Below, in pieces: positions 21,905 to 33,299 of a stretch of 64,000 nucleotides of DNA. The position numbers were made by a program, and so were the translations under genes. Location: contig JAJEKV010000002.1 of assembly GCA_021234155.1 (NCBI GenBank), positions 26,158,617 through 26,222,616 on the forward strand. Reading direction: 5' to 3'. The first letter of the stretch is position 1; each line of letters starts with the position of its first letter. This DNA is from Isoetes taiwanensis. Its lineage: Eukaryota; Streptophyta; Lycopodiopsida; Isoetales; Isoetaceae. A model generated the notes under the pieces. The model was not told the origin of the DNA and did not search any database. It was given only the letters and a program-made list of their open reading frames with translations.

Positions 21905-24900
21905 GCCAAGCATATGCCCGACAACATGAGGCATACGGGGTGCCCATCAAAATAATGGCACCCGGTGGATGGGCGGTAGAGTCATGCTCCTTGGAGACTT
22001 CAACTTGGCGCGGAGGGGGTGGAACAGGCCATCTTTTTGGACCCCTGTGGATGATGTGCTTTGCAGATTCGTCCCGCAAAGGCAGCTTCGCCCCATGGCA
22101 CTTTCGATGATAGTCGGGTCACCCCGCCGGCGGACAATTGCTCCCTCGGGTGGCGGTATCTTTGACCTGCTCATATACAATGGCCTACCACAATGGCCCT
22201 CTTCCCCGGGGTACACTTTACTTGCGCACGGGGACAATCGCGGCAAGGAACTATAGTGTGGTGATTATGTCATGGGCTGCACCTGGGATGTACACCTTGT
22301 CAGCCATTTTCACGGGCACCGGAGGCGGTCGGGGCGGGGAGGCCACCTGCATCACTCTCCCATCCCATGTGAGGTCGCCTCAAGCGCCCGCCATTTACCC
22401 TCAAATGGGTAAAGACTTTACCGTAATTCGCTGGCGCGGATTATGAGTGTGCGGAGGGTTACGCCGACATGCTTGCGTAAGCCCTCCCAAATGTACCATG
22501 GGCCGGAGCAAACCGGCCCAACCGGGTTGAGTTCTTAGAACAGGGCGGCTAAATGTCTTGGGGAGACCTCCTCACGCGCCAGAGATCGGTACCAACCCTC
22601 TCCGCTGCAATGTATGGTTTATGCCGAAAAGGAACGCAAACGCACTCCGCCTTCATCGCGTGGGATCGACACGTGGAGTTTTCGCGCTTCACCGCCACCG
22701 TGCCTTCCTCAAGGAAACAAAGGCAAGGTACTCCGGCAAGCACCGGTGGTGTTCGCCTACTAGATACCCACCCGGTGAACTCTCTCGGGCTAGATACCTA
22801 AAGGCCACAGCCTTACGGCACATCACGGCGCAGCAATGTGGGAATCAGTATTCTCGCAATGTTTTATGATCCACCGGGAATGACGCGGAGCAATGTGCCC
22901 CCTCGCACATGGCTCCACCGGGTGATCAAGCAGAAGATGTCGAAGCAGGGCCGCACCGCTAATGGAAAGGCGCAAAGCATTTAGACGCACTGGCAGTTTA
23001 GGTTGCTTAAGTGGGCGTGGATGTTTTATGGTGCCTGGGCCCCTGTCATCGCCCAAACAGAAGCGCCAAGAGCCTTGGCCATGGACCAGTGTGCGGGGTT
23101 GTTCCGATCTACAAGGCTGGGATCCACACCGTCCTACCACTACCAAAACCGCGTCACCAAGGTTTGCTAAGCCGTTGGCTGGGTATTCTCAACAAAGAAA
23201 AATCCAAATTGGTAGAGGTAGCTGAAATCGTAGAAAGCATCTTACCTGTGCTTCCACCCCAACATGATTCTACCATTGATCACATCTTCTCACACCCGTG
23301 GTCCCGTCGAGGACAAAGAGGAACCGCTGGGAGGACCTGTACTTTATTTTGTGGACTTTGCAAAAGCGACCGCGGTACCGGGAAAAGTTGTGGGCCGAGA
23401 TTGCACCATCGGGGCTCCCTATGGATCAGCAAAATCGTTAATACCGAGCGTACAAGAGCCACCCGAGCCGCTGTCGGAAGAACCGATCATTTACCCGGCG
23501 GCATTAGGTTAGTTAGGCAAGGTTTGTCCCCTCTCACCCTACTCTTTGGACTTTACATTGACCCGGTTGGAAGCGGCTTGCTGCTCGCTTGCCAATGGGG
23601 GACGGTATACAGCGCTCTTGCACGGGTCATCCGGCCGGCTCATCTATGCGGATGATGTGGACCCTCTTGGCCCATACACCGAGGGGCATGCGAGGCACAC
23701 CGATGCCCGGGACATTTTGCAGGCGACGGACATGTGTCAGCGGCCAAGACTAGGTGGTCCTCGCATATCCTCCTCCGCGTCATCCAAAGACCTCCGCTCA
23801 CCTTATCGGGGTGGTAGAGGTCACACCCGGCCTTCTTAAGTACAGGGGATGGAATTTCCGGCCAATGTATTGATGTATCCACCCGCCGCGACCGCAGGCT
23901 GGAAGGCGCACGCACGCAAAACAATAGTCACGTATGAGCCGGGTATCCGCCACCATAGTCACATTTGTTCCGGCACCGGGTGGAGCCGCTTCTGTGTATG
24001 GGGGTCGAGGGCCCGTGTTCTCGGCGACTCTGGAACCACTCTGGAGCAGTCCGTAAGGCATTTTGACGCCGCACTTCGGGTCAAGCCCCTGCCCATTTTC
24101 AGATCTGTCGCGAGATACGTGATCTGCTCCCCAAAGATGCGCCCCTCGAGCAATACATTGTTTATTTCCTGTGAGGTACATGGGATTACACTCGCCTTGA
24201 CGGCCACGCTGAGCATCTGCAATGACTGTGGTTGCTGGAAGGGGATGAGCCTGGTCGGGCGCGCCAATTTTAGAGGCCATGTTCTCAAAATGAGACACCA
24301 CCCGGGATAGGGTCAGGGGGTACGGATTCTTGCCTCGGGAAGCCCTGCGACCACAATGTTCGAATGATGTAAAGATGGCAAATACTTTGGCAACAAGATA
24401 TAAATCCCACCCTGCCTGAGGCTCCATTTACTCTGCCTTCGGGCCGGGCCGCGAAGAAGCTGCTAGATCATCGGCCCATTCGGAACAACGTGGGCCTACC
24501 ATCTTCAGCTTTGAGACGGGTCGGATGGAGGAGCCGCGACAAAGCCATTTGCGGTCGTTGGGGGTTGTTGAGGATGAAAGCTAGCTCGCGAGCCAAAATT
24601 TATACGATCCGCTCTCAAGCATTTCAGCACTGGGTTCACCGAATGCAAAATGACATGGCAGAAACCATACCGGCTGCTCTGACCGTGAGATGCAAAGTGT
24701 GCTGTTCGTCAATACCAGAAGGAAAGATTTAAAGGCCGCCTTTACTACTAAGTGCCGCCCGTGGCGGCCTTGCGCGGGTCGGCGCGTCCGACGCTGCGAA
24801 AGGGTGTGTCAGCCACGCTTGCACGCATCTCCGCAGCGTCATCCAACACCCGCAGCAACGTGGTAGGGCGCCCCGCTCTCTGCACGAGGGAGCCGCCAAC

Positions 24901-25330
24901 TCGCGGGCGCAAAGGTGGCTTTACGCCGTAGCGCATGAACGGTAATCTCGTGGGGGTAAATGCGCAGGAGATCCATATGGAACCGCCTGACGCATCAAAG
25001 ACCGGTAGCATGTTAGGTTTCACCAATATTGGCCGGGCACCAAGGCTGATCAAAGCGCAACGACCGCCATTCGAGCCTGAGCCCATGATGTTTGTTCCAT
25101 CTTGGCGATGGAGCTGCCTCATTACGGCGTGATTCGATCCCTTTGGCTCCTGCAACTCCATGAGGTTTGATCTCACCTGCTGTCCGGCCCCCTACCACGA
25201 AAAGCGGGAATTCTGTGCATATGTATATTTGCGGCTGCCCGTGAGTTTGTTCTTTGCGGAGCGAGTTTTCCCACAAAGTGGGGTTTTTGGTCCGGTAACA
25301 GCGCTTGCTACACCTGTAATTTGGATCCTA
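21905..25330 (+). mobile_element. LINE-B copy 1, APE-type non-LTR retrotransposon, degenerate
   Basis: GC-rich block in AT-rich surroundings. Endonuclease: MLLGDFN near 21985, then LLIYNGLPQWPSS and GDNRGKEL near 22170-22250. Reverse transcriptase: GVVPIYKAG near 23100, YFVDFAKA near 23345, RQGLSPLTLLFGLYIDPV near 23517-23570, and YADDVD near 23645. The order EN-RT is that of LINE ORF2. Frames change often, so the copy is inactive as read. The 5' end is truncated before the GDFN motif and no microsatellite tail was identified. Confidence 0.8.
23264..23840 (+). pseudogene. LINE-B reverse transcriptase domain, frame broken
   Basis: Contains the FVDF-x-KA motif (first catalytic Asp region), RQGLSPL before LFGLYID, and LIYADDVDPLG, the catalytic YADD box, spread over three reading frames. 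The homologous YANDVD in the inverted copy at 34.7 kb carries D-to-N in the catalytic box. Palm-domain order is normal. Confidence 0.75.
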
Positions 25331-25710
25331 TAGGGCCGATTATTCTCCTTTTATTTATAAAAGAACCTTCCTTCCCTTATTGTTATAGATGCATGATAGA
25401 AAAAATCATGAGTTAGGTATTTTGCACATTTCTTTTGGTGCATAACGATACAAAACTCCTATTTTGGTTTGAGCAATATTCAATTTTTGCAATGACAATC
25501 GATAAATTGGCAATGTTAGTGAATAAAGACTATATTTTCTTTACTCAAGAACAACTGTGTCATGTTGGAGGCACATACATGGAGAGATTATATGGAGAGA
25601 ACACTAGAGCCGTCACATGATGTACCAGAAAAGGTGCATTTACATTGTTCGTTTTAAAATTCATATAAAATCAAAGGTTCAATAATCAGTCAAACCCGAC
25701 TTACATGTTA
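25331..25710. other. no gene recognised
   Basis: AT-rich DNA between LINE-B and the following pentanucleotide repeat. A 61-codon open frame at 25435-25620 has no motif. Confidence 0.35.
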
Positions 25711-25738
25711 ATAGAATAGAATAGAATAGAATAGAATA
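25711..25738 (-). repeat. (AATAG)n repeat, probable LINE 3' tail
   Basis: Five AATAG units abut DNA homologous to the 3' end of LINE-A at 41.78 kb. On the - strand this reads as an element end followed by (CTATT)n. Confidence 0.7.
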
Positions 25739-25870
25739 TACATTAATGTCCCTCGTGCCTGGAGGCCCCTGGACTTGTGTAGCAAGCAGCCCCTAAAGGG
25801 CCACTAGCACATCACCAAGAAATATGATATAGCCTTTTCTTCTCAAGTCATATGCGGTCAAATATATGAG
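25739..25870 (-). mobile_element. 5'-truncated LINE 3' end related to LINE-A
   Basis: About 100 bases match 41776-41885: both have an ATGTCCC/TTGTCCC start, then GGCCCnTGGACTTnTGTAGCA and CTAGCACATCA in the same order. The adjacent tails differ (pentanucleotide here, GATA there). The upstream boundary was not determined. Confidence 0.65.
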
Positions 25871-27340
25871 AGAAAGAACCTAAACATCTATTGGTTCCCG
25901 TTCATGAGAATTACGCTTAGGTAAACCCAAGGGGGTCAAGTCTGTTTTGCTTCATGTTTAGATAAAGTAAAACTATCTCGATAAAAAGATGTTTATGATA
26001 TTTTCATTATTTTCTATTTTTCTTTATAAGTTATAGAGTAAGACACGAAAAAATACACCTCAATCTGAGGTCTAACGAAGGGAGATAAGGCTATTTGAAC
26101 ATGACAGGGTCAAAACTATTGCTTGTCTTCTGTGAACCAATACTGGTTTCCAAAAAGTTGTTCCCAAATCAAATCTCTAACTTTTGTAGGGAAATGAACT
26201 TTGACCTAAAAATTTGAATTAGTAGTAGACAACTTGCCTTATCTAAGAAAAATGTCCATTAGCCTTGATGATGAAGTTTTGATTTTCTTTTTTTTTTTTT
26301 TCCATTTACAAGTGATTGATAACTTATGTCTATATAAGAATGAAATGATTCAAAGTCAGCCTCTAAAAAATCATACTATGAAAGGTTACCATGATATGAA
26401 CCCCAAAACAAAAAACAAAAAAAAAACATAAGCGTTACCCCTCAAAAAACAAGAAATGTTTGTATGCACGGAGACCATTAGCATTAAAGAACTCCCCTCA
26501 TGTTAATTTGTTGCCAGTTCAATTGTTGGGATATAAGCACATCATGAGCTACTCTATTCATAAAAATAATCACCCTTCATGATCTTGAGGTTTAGAGTAA
26601 ATTTTGCGTCCATTCCAAGTTATGTGTTAGATTTTCTATGGATTTTATAAATTATGCGATGGTGAAACCAAAACTTGTATTTCCAAACTTCAAGTCATAC
26701 GTAAAACAAGGTGTCAAGCAAGACGTGGAGGGTTGCCCCCCATGGCGGAGAGTGAAGTGGCTTAAGTCATAGTTGTAGACAATAGAGTATTTGAATCGAA
26801 TTGCTATTTAAAACATTGACATTTTGTGGAAGGTGATGTTGAGCCTTTCTTGGACTAGAATCGAGGTGGGACACATGGACTTTGGGGGTTTGAGGTAAAG
26901 ACAGTGTCACAAAAGGAAGTCAGAAGCTGAGATTTTGTTCTGCGCCGCTTGGTCATTAGTGGAACCTGCGTCCCCAGCATTTCTTTAATCATTCTGGTTT
27001 TTATGTAGTTAAACGGAGAGCCGCCAAGGTCGAGAAGGCTCTGGATTAAAGCCGCGTTTCAGGTGGCAAGAATGAAGATCTGCAGTAAAGGCATTTTCAA
27101 AACTTGAGTTCCTTCTTGCTAACTTTTGTTAACTTATTGTTCAATTCAACAAGAGTCGCGAGGGTATACTTTTTATAGTTTAGAGCGTTACGATACCGGT
27201 CTTCAAGTTCCAAAGGGTAAGGTTTTAACCGCATGTATCGATGCATCGCTATTCCATTATTGCTAGCTCGGGGCCAAAGATTGTTTCATATTTCAAAGAG
27301 ATGCCCGCGAGGAAGTTTTACTTGGTTCTATTACTGAAAG

Positions 27341-27534
27341 GATCATGGAGGCCTTGATCCCATTGTTTTCTCTGCTGGTTTCAAAGATTATCCAGTTGTT
27401 GGTCTTTTCAAGAGTTCAAAGAAGCTTCCACGAATGCAATTTCACCTCCTCATGGTGGCACAGCACCACCACCAGCCTCAGCGGCTTCGTCGCATCCATC
27501 AGATTTGGAACCCATGTTTAGGAAGCCTTAATTA
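27341..27534 (+). pseudogene. coding remnant with Pro/Ala-rich end
   Basis: One frame reads DHGGLDPIVFSAGFKDYPVV then GLFKSSKK. The next frame continues EASTNAISPPHGGTAPPPAS and ends in DLEPMFRKP and a stop. A single frame change would join them. Not recognised. Confidence 0.25.
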
Positions 27535-28956
27535 GGCTATACACCTTCTGAGATGATCCTTCATTCCAAGCGCCAGGGCGTCACCAGATAGTTGGAATAA
27601 GGACCTCGCAGTCACTTGATAGGTCCATGGCAACCAACCTGACAATTCCCCAGTGGCGCGGTGACACCACAGCGCCCACTTTACGCTAATAATCTGACAA
27701 CCATCAAGGCATTTTTACGGAGTACCACGCATAAAATGCGGAGTTATTGCCTACGTGAGTACCACCATAATGTAGTGTTTTCAACATTTGGGACGTGGCT
27801 GCCATCTTAATCTCAGACATGCTCTAATTATTCAAATTTGACACCGAACGCCATAGGATGAACGATTTGCGAGTATTAAGTACTCCGAGGGAACGCCATA
27901 TGTTTATATTGAACCTTATATCGCAAAGTCCAGAGATTGTGAATACATATTTGATTTTATTTTGGCTTTTTTGTGGCCCATATAGGATTTATGCTGTTCC
28001 TTGAGCACATGATTTCATGATTTTTCACTACAAAGTTACCGCAAACGTGCGGAAAAGATCACCGCCGTGTCATAAACCAATATCAGAAATTCTTCACCCC
28101 AATGGAGCGTATATGGCATAATGTACCAATGCCTGTTTTGACTGCGAAATTCTGAGTAATGAATAGAAGTTTTGGCTAAACTTTAGAATTTTGAAATGTA
28201 ATGTCCGATCTATGAGAAGTTATACTGCATGGTCTTAAAATTTTAGCATAAAGTCATTATTACTAAAAATAAAGGTCGCTTTTATTTTCTTCCTCGCATG
28301 CTTTCATCCCGCATGCCAACAAAACAATAAGCAAATTGTAAGACCAAACAGCATATTGCCACCAACCCAAATGGACTTGTGAGTATTTATAATTTAATAG
28401 ATTAATAATTGTTTGTCAAGAAAATATTTTGTAGTGATGGGCTTGCTAAGTGCACTTCTACTGCCTATCTAACATCAAGTGCTATACCTTGAGCACAAAT
28501 CAAATAGGAGTCCTATGAATTGAACAACAAATTGTTGCAAAATGGCAAATTTCAAAATTATATCTCCTCTTAGTGTTACCTCAATTTAGTATTAGATCAA
28601 TATGGCAGTGGCGTCACCCGCATCCCATACCGCCACATCACCTCATTATTATAAGATGGTTGTAGGTAGAACTTTGTATATTGTCATTAGAACCTAATTG
28701 GTTTTACTTTCATTTTGAGCAAGAAGATTCCATGTGTATATTTCTCGGGAGTTGCCAACTTCTTTGCTCCTATCCTCCCCGGTAATGTGGTTTTCGCCAA
28801 ATCTCCTCCGCAACACAAGACTTCGTGTCAAGTCCTGATGGATAACGGATTCAACTGAATAAAGATATGGTCAAGATAACATTAAATATGCGTATAATTG
28901 ATAGGTCGCTTCCTCAGTGGCAACCCTATGTTCTGCTGATAGTTCGACCATATGCA

Positions 28957-29187
28957 TTACATGGGCTTGATGTGTAGATACTCGTTAGCAAGATTGCCCC
29001 ATATTATTGCAATGCAATAATAAATGCAAAACTCAAACTGAGCTTGCTCCACTTTTACGCTTGTCGCGGCTTGTTGAGATGTTGTCTTCTTTTCTCGTAT
29101 TTCCTCGCCCAATATCATTAATACCCGATCCAAGGAACTAATATCCAATGCCGATCTTGCACAAAAAATAGGGCTAGTTAGACTCAC
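28957..29187 (-). CDS. hypothetical open frame, 76 codons
   Basis: The frame contains ALDISSLDRVLMILGEEIRE and a Gln/Lys-rich SQQAATSVKVEQ. Composition is protein-like and it is open upstream to NVS. No domain was recognised, and no splice partners were established. It could be an isolated exon or chance. Confidence 0.2.
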   Translation of the reverse strand: MSLTSPIFCARSALDISSLDRVLMILGEEIREKKTTSQQAATSVKVEQAQFEFCIYYCIAIIWGNLANEYLHIKPM

Positions 29188-30821
29188 ATTTCTTTCGGCT
29201 GCTAGATTCTTTCTGTGAGAAGCTCATTTCCAAATGCTCAATTTATACAATACATGCAACACCTCATTGTTGCTCCGGCTATTATATTTTCCAAAGATAG
29301 CATAGATTTTATCAATCCCCGGATGGTTCGCCTCTCACGACTTTGCAACAACTCTACTTTTATAAGAACTTTTATCATATGAGCCCTGTGATATCCTATA
29401 TGAGCACATATGCCCCTAACAAAAAATGATCTAGTTGAAGAATTTTATCAAAGCATTTTCTTTACAGTCGCATACGCAAATGTATTTTGCATGAAGTTAA
29501 TAAGTGGTCCATGTATATATGTCGATGCAATGTAGTTTTGGCAAATTTTAAATTATCTTCATTGATTGACAAGATGTATGACAAAGAGATCCACCAAGCA
29601 TGTAAACATGAAAATGTTGTGCTACGATGATCAATATATTGGCTCATGCTCTAAAAAAAAATTCCTTCATCCACTAGGCCTAGCCTGCTTATTGCAATAA
29701 GAATGAAAAAAAATTATATACTTGGTTTAACACCATCATGTTGCATATCTAGAAGGGAAAACTTTAAAGCTCTGGATACCGGTACCCCAAGCACCCTATA
29801 GCCCCCAGCAGAAGGACCCGATCTCCAAATTTCTCTCAACACGCATAACTCATCTTCCCGCTCAGCCGCAAGGTCAGGGCTAATCATGCATCAAGGAACT
29901 TAAACAATATACAAAGAAAACTAATAAATGCATTGTATTTTGTGGTCATTTGAAAGTAATAGCTTTTACCACTTTGTAGAGAACAAAGACGTGAATCACT
30001 ATAGTTGGCTACTTATAATCCGGATGAGATCAACCATGCTATGAACCACAAAGTAGATCCCATTGTCTCCTCGGGTAAACAATGGTAATCAAGTAGGTTC
30101 TTTTTCGGCCATTTCGTAATCTTTTTCCATCATGCATGCAGACCTAAAAGGACCGTTGATCTCCTGAATCTACCCTTAAGAAGCTTTTGAAATCATAGCT
30201 CTTTCCTAAACCTTATATTCCAATTGGGATAATGACATGCACAACGCCACTTCAGAATTTTTCATTTCTTCCTCAAGGGCCTTATGCGTGCTGGTTTTTG
30301 CAAAGATGGCAGCCTAAAAGATAAAAAGGCCTCATTTAAACAGTTTCTACGAAACACAATTAGTTACCAAATTGCGGCTCCTCCATGTCCATCGACATTC
30401 CAAAAAAATGAAAAATACTAGTTTCATGCATGTTAGTCATCGCAATGGATAGAAATGTGTACCGCAAAGGATTTACATCTTCCATTTTCTTCAAGGCTTC
30501 CAATGAAGGCTATTATGGTACAGGGTGATACTCTCACCAAAGCTTAATGCGTAACAAGGATTAAACTTTCCAATATTATGCCTTCTTCATCTCTTGCCCC
30601 TAATCATGGAGTTTGTGATAGAGTTCTTCCTTTATCAAGCAACAATTCGCTATGTTTCCCTATTACTGTTTCCCCATTATCACATTACATTGTAGCGTAT
30701 CTCAAATATCCTAATGGAAACCATCAACGCCAGAAAAGGCCTCCCCACTGAGGGACTGCCAACAGCCGGCAAAATGAAATGGGCAGACTAAGACTACAAC
30801 TTCCCATCATCTCCACCATGC

Positions 30822-31300
30822 CCTGATAAAATATCTTGAGACATGCCCATGCATTCTAATTAGTAATGATGACCATGCCAGATACAGCGCATATAAATCC
30901 GCTTCTTGAGTCTAGCTTGACGTGGTCCTCTAGGAGGTCCCTTTCTAGGAGTATTTAAGTTCATGGCTCGATAAACACAGTCTGAGACATGCCCGCAAAT
31001 TCTTAATTAGGTAATGGATGATTCTGCTTTCGAGATAAAGCGATAAACGCTTTGAGTCTAGTTGACGGTTCCCTCTAGAGTGTCCCTTCTAGGAGTATTT
31101 AACTGCTTGCCTGGATAAAACATCTTGAGCGGATAAATCGGCTTCTTACGCCCTCTAGAGTGATGTCCTTCACAATATTTAATGTTTGCCTGCGGATGAA
31201 ACATCTTGAGTATGATTTATCTATTTATTTCGAGATAAGATAAATCGCTTCTTGAGTCTAGTTGACCGCTTAATTAGCTAGATTTATCAACTCTCTACTT
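30822..31300 (+). repeat. degenerate ~150-bp tandem repeat, about three units
   Basis: Shared segments recur in order: AACATCTTGAG-like, GATAAATCGCTTCTTGAGTC, CCCTCTAGAG and GGAGTATTTAA near 30950, 31095 and 31180. Units are diverged and partly deleted. No gene inside. Confidence 0.65.
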
Positions 31301-32252
31301 AACCATATTCTTTTCAGGTGCTTAAGTAAAAGCCGCTTTACAAGTGTCCTTTAGTACAACAGGTTGAAGAGACAATGGCAAGGGAGCCAACTACTTTTTA
31401 TCAACGTAAAACAAGCAAGATGGAAGTCAGCCCAAAGTAAATGAAAGTCATGGCAGAAGTAAAAATGATCATGCCCATTACAGTGAAACATTGCAACACG
31501 ACGTACGTAGCGATAAGGAACAAAAAGAAATGAACTTTTTTTATCATAAGATGGTATTAATTTCACAAAAACGATAAAAGAAGTGCTTTGTGAACTTTTT
31601 ACATCTCACTTAATAAACTTCCACCAATCATTTTACGTGAATTTGGGGCTTTAACTTGTAAACAAAGTAGCATTAGGCCATCATTTTGTAACCTTACAAT
31701 ACATTAGACCAGTTTCTAAATAATCACAGCAATCGGCCGACAAGAAACGAAAAACTTGATTCAAATAGACAAAAAGAAGATTCAAATCCTTACCCCACAA
31801 CAAAACCAATATTTGAAAATGTTAAGAACCACTCCAAGAATGACCCTCCGAATTTAGAGCACATCCTCAAGACACATCGGAGAAGGGTCGTTTGCCGCAA
31901 AAATGTGGCATCGTACTTTGTCTTTTGTCTCTGAGAAAGGGGGAGCCGTAATGTTGCGATAATGGGGGCAATCTTCTTGGAGAATTTCGACACGTGAAGG
32001 TTGTATAGAAATCAGTAGAAATTTTGTGTGGAGCTATGATGACATGGCCGGAAGGACATGTGACCTTGTTGAACTCATTTACGGGATTTAACCGGGCCTT
32101 TGAGGATACCCTTGTTTGTCCCACCGAATCGAGAAAGAGGGATTAGAATTGGACCTTGCTTGTCGATCGAAGACATGGGATAGCCTGTTTTCCGTGAGTC
32201 TCAGTTTCAGGAAATTTTAGTTCTGACTATTATGGGAGTTTGGGCAAGTCAT
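31301..32252. other. no gene recognised
   Basis: AT-rich DNA. An 85-codon - strand frame at 32124-31867 (GHVIIAPHKISTDFYT) lacks any recognisable motif. Confidence 0.3.
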
Positions 32253-32255
32253 TGC

Positions 32256-32293
32256 CATATTCTAGGCATATACTGGCATATGCCTAGAATATG
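32256..32293. repeat. perfect 16-bp inverted repeat, 6-base loop
   Basis: Arms CATATTCTAGGCATAT (32256-32271) and its exact reverse complement (32278-32293). It could form a stable hairpin. No gene or terminator context is visible. Confidence 0.7.
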
Positions 32294-32604
32294 CCACAAA
32301 CCCACCTCAACAAGGGCTTGCCCCCTTAGGGGCAACCCAATAATGAAGAACAAATATGAAAAATAAAGAGAGATTTCTATTTGAGAAATTTAATTGGTCG
32401 CTAGAATTGCATTATTTAATGATAATATTGAAGCATAAGCAAACTAGACCTATATAAATCTCCACTCACTCTTTTAGAGATTATGTTAGAGAAGATAGAA
32501 AATCACCATATCATTGTATAAGTGACAATGGACAATAAATAAAATTGGTAATGATAATTAGAGAGATTTACTTTTATACCCAATTCGTCTAATTATGGAC
32601 TATA

Positions 32605-33070
32605 ATGGTCCATGCCCATTTATATTCAAATCTTACATGTATGTTATTTTTAACATCAAGATGGAGATCTATGTTGCTAATGAAGCTTAAATCCATAAAA
32701 GTTATAGTGTATCATAAAAGAAAACTAAAGTTACTATTATTATACCTAAAATAGGAACTTCTAAGCGCAGCAAACATGTGTATTAAATTTATGATAGTAA
32801 AAAATAAGAAGATTTCATCGTGTATTTTGCAGTATGACGATAGGAACTATATTTTGAACTTCTATCACATGTTTTGTCAATCATGAGTTGAAAAAGAATA
32901 TCTTGCTTTAAAATATGACAAGCCTAAGTACAAACCAGAAATGGTCCATGTCTATTTGAAATCAAATCTTGTACGTAATGTGTTACTTTAACATCAAATT
33001 CAAGATCTATATTGCCACGAAAAGGTTACATTTATAAAAAATATTGCCTATCATAAAAGATGAGTTTTCT
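32605..33070 (+). repeat. diverged direct repeat, ~335-bp spacing
   Basis: The segment 32609-32730 recurs at 32941-33070: AATGGTCCATG(C/T)C, AAATCTTRYACRT, TTTAACATCAA, GATCTATRTTGC and ATCATAAAAGA in order. AT-rich; no coding frame. Confidence 0.65.
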
Positions 33071-33299
33071 GTACTACTACCTTAACCAAAACTCCAATTT
33101 TGTGTAGTGGTAGCCACTTCTAAATATAAACAATACATGGTTATTCACCATATTTAAGTTGATAAAATTCTTTATTATGTAGATATAAGTGGAATGTATG
33201 GAGTGCATAATTTATTGCCCTTAGAAAGCTTATATAGGAGTTTAGTTATATAATTTTAGTTTTATTTTTGTATTAGATTCTGTATCAAATCTTCTATAG

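Larger units (their letters stand above)
12638..22150 (+). repeat. tandem duplication unit, copy B (~9.5 kb)
   Basis: Head-to-tail partner of the unit starting at 3131. It is collinear throughout but carries many small substitutions and indels relative to copy A. These fall often at CAG/CTG sites (CAG read as CGG or CGAG, CTG as CGG or CCG) and at homopolymers. GC-rich palindrome cores are shortened or scrambled. The end near 22150 is where the LINE reading frame continues while copy A stops. Divergence and consensus error cannot be separated by eye. Confidence 0.9.
25871..30821. other. AT-rich intergenic DNA, little recognisable
   Basis: A long gene-poor stretch. It holds a poly(T) at 26288, A-runs at 26402-26428, and the two weak coding candidates listed separately (27.3 kb and 29.0 kb). 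No transposon motif, RNA gene or large repeat was recognised. Confidence 0.4.

Noticed and set aside
22138-23655. Long + and - open frames around LINE-B as host genes (for example the 214-codon + frame)
   Set aside because: They are mosaics of shifted RT frames in GC-rich DNA, where stops are rare; only the RT motifs are recognisable.
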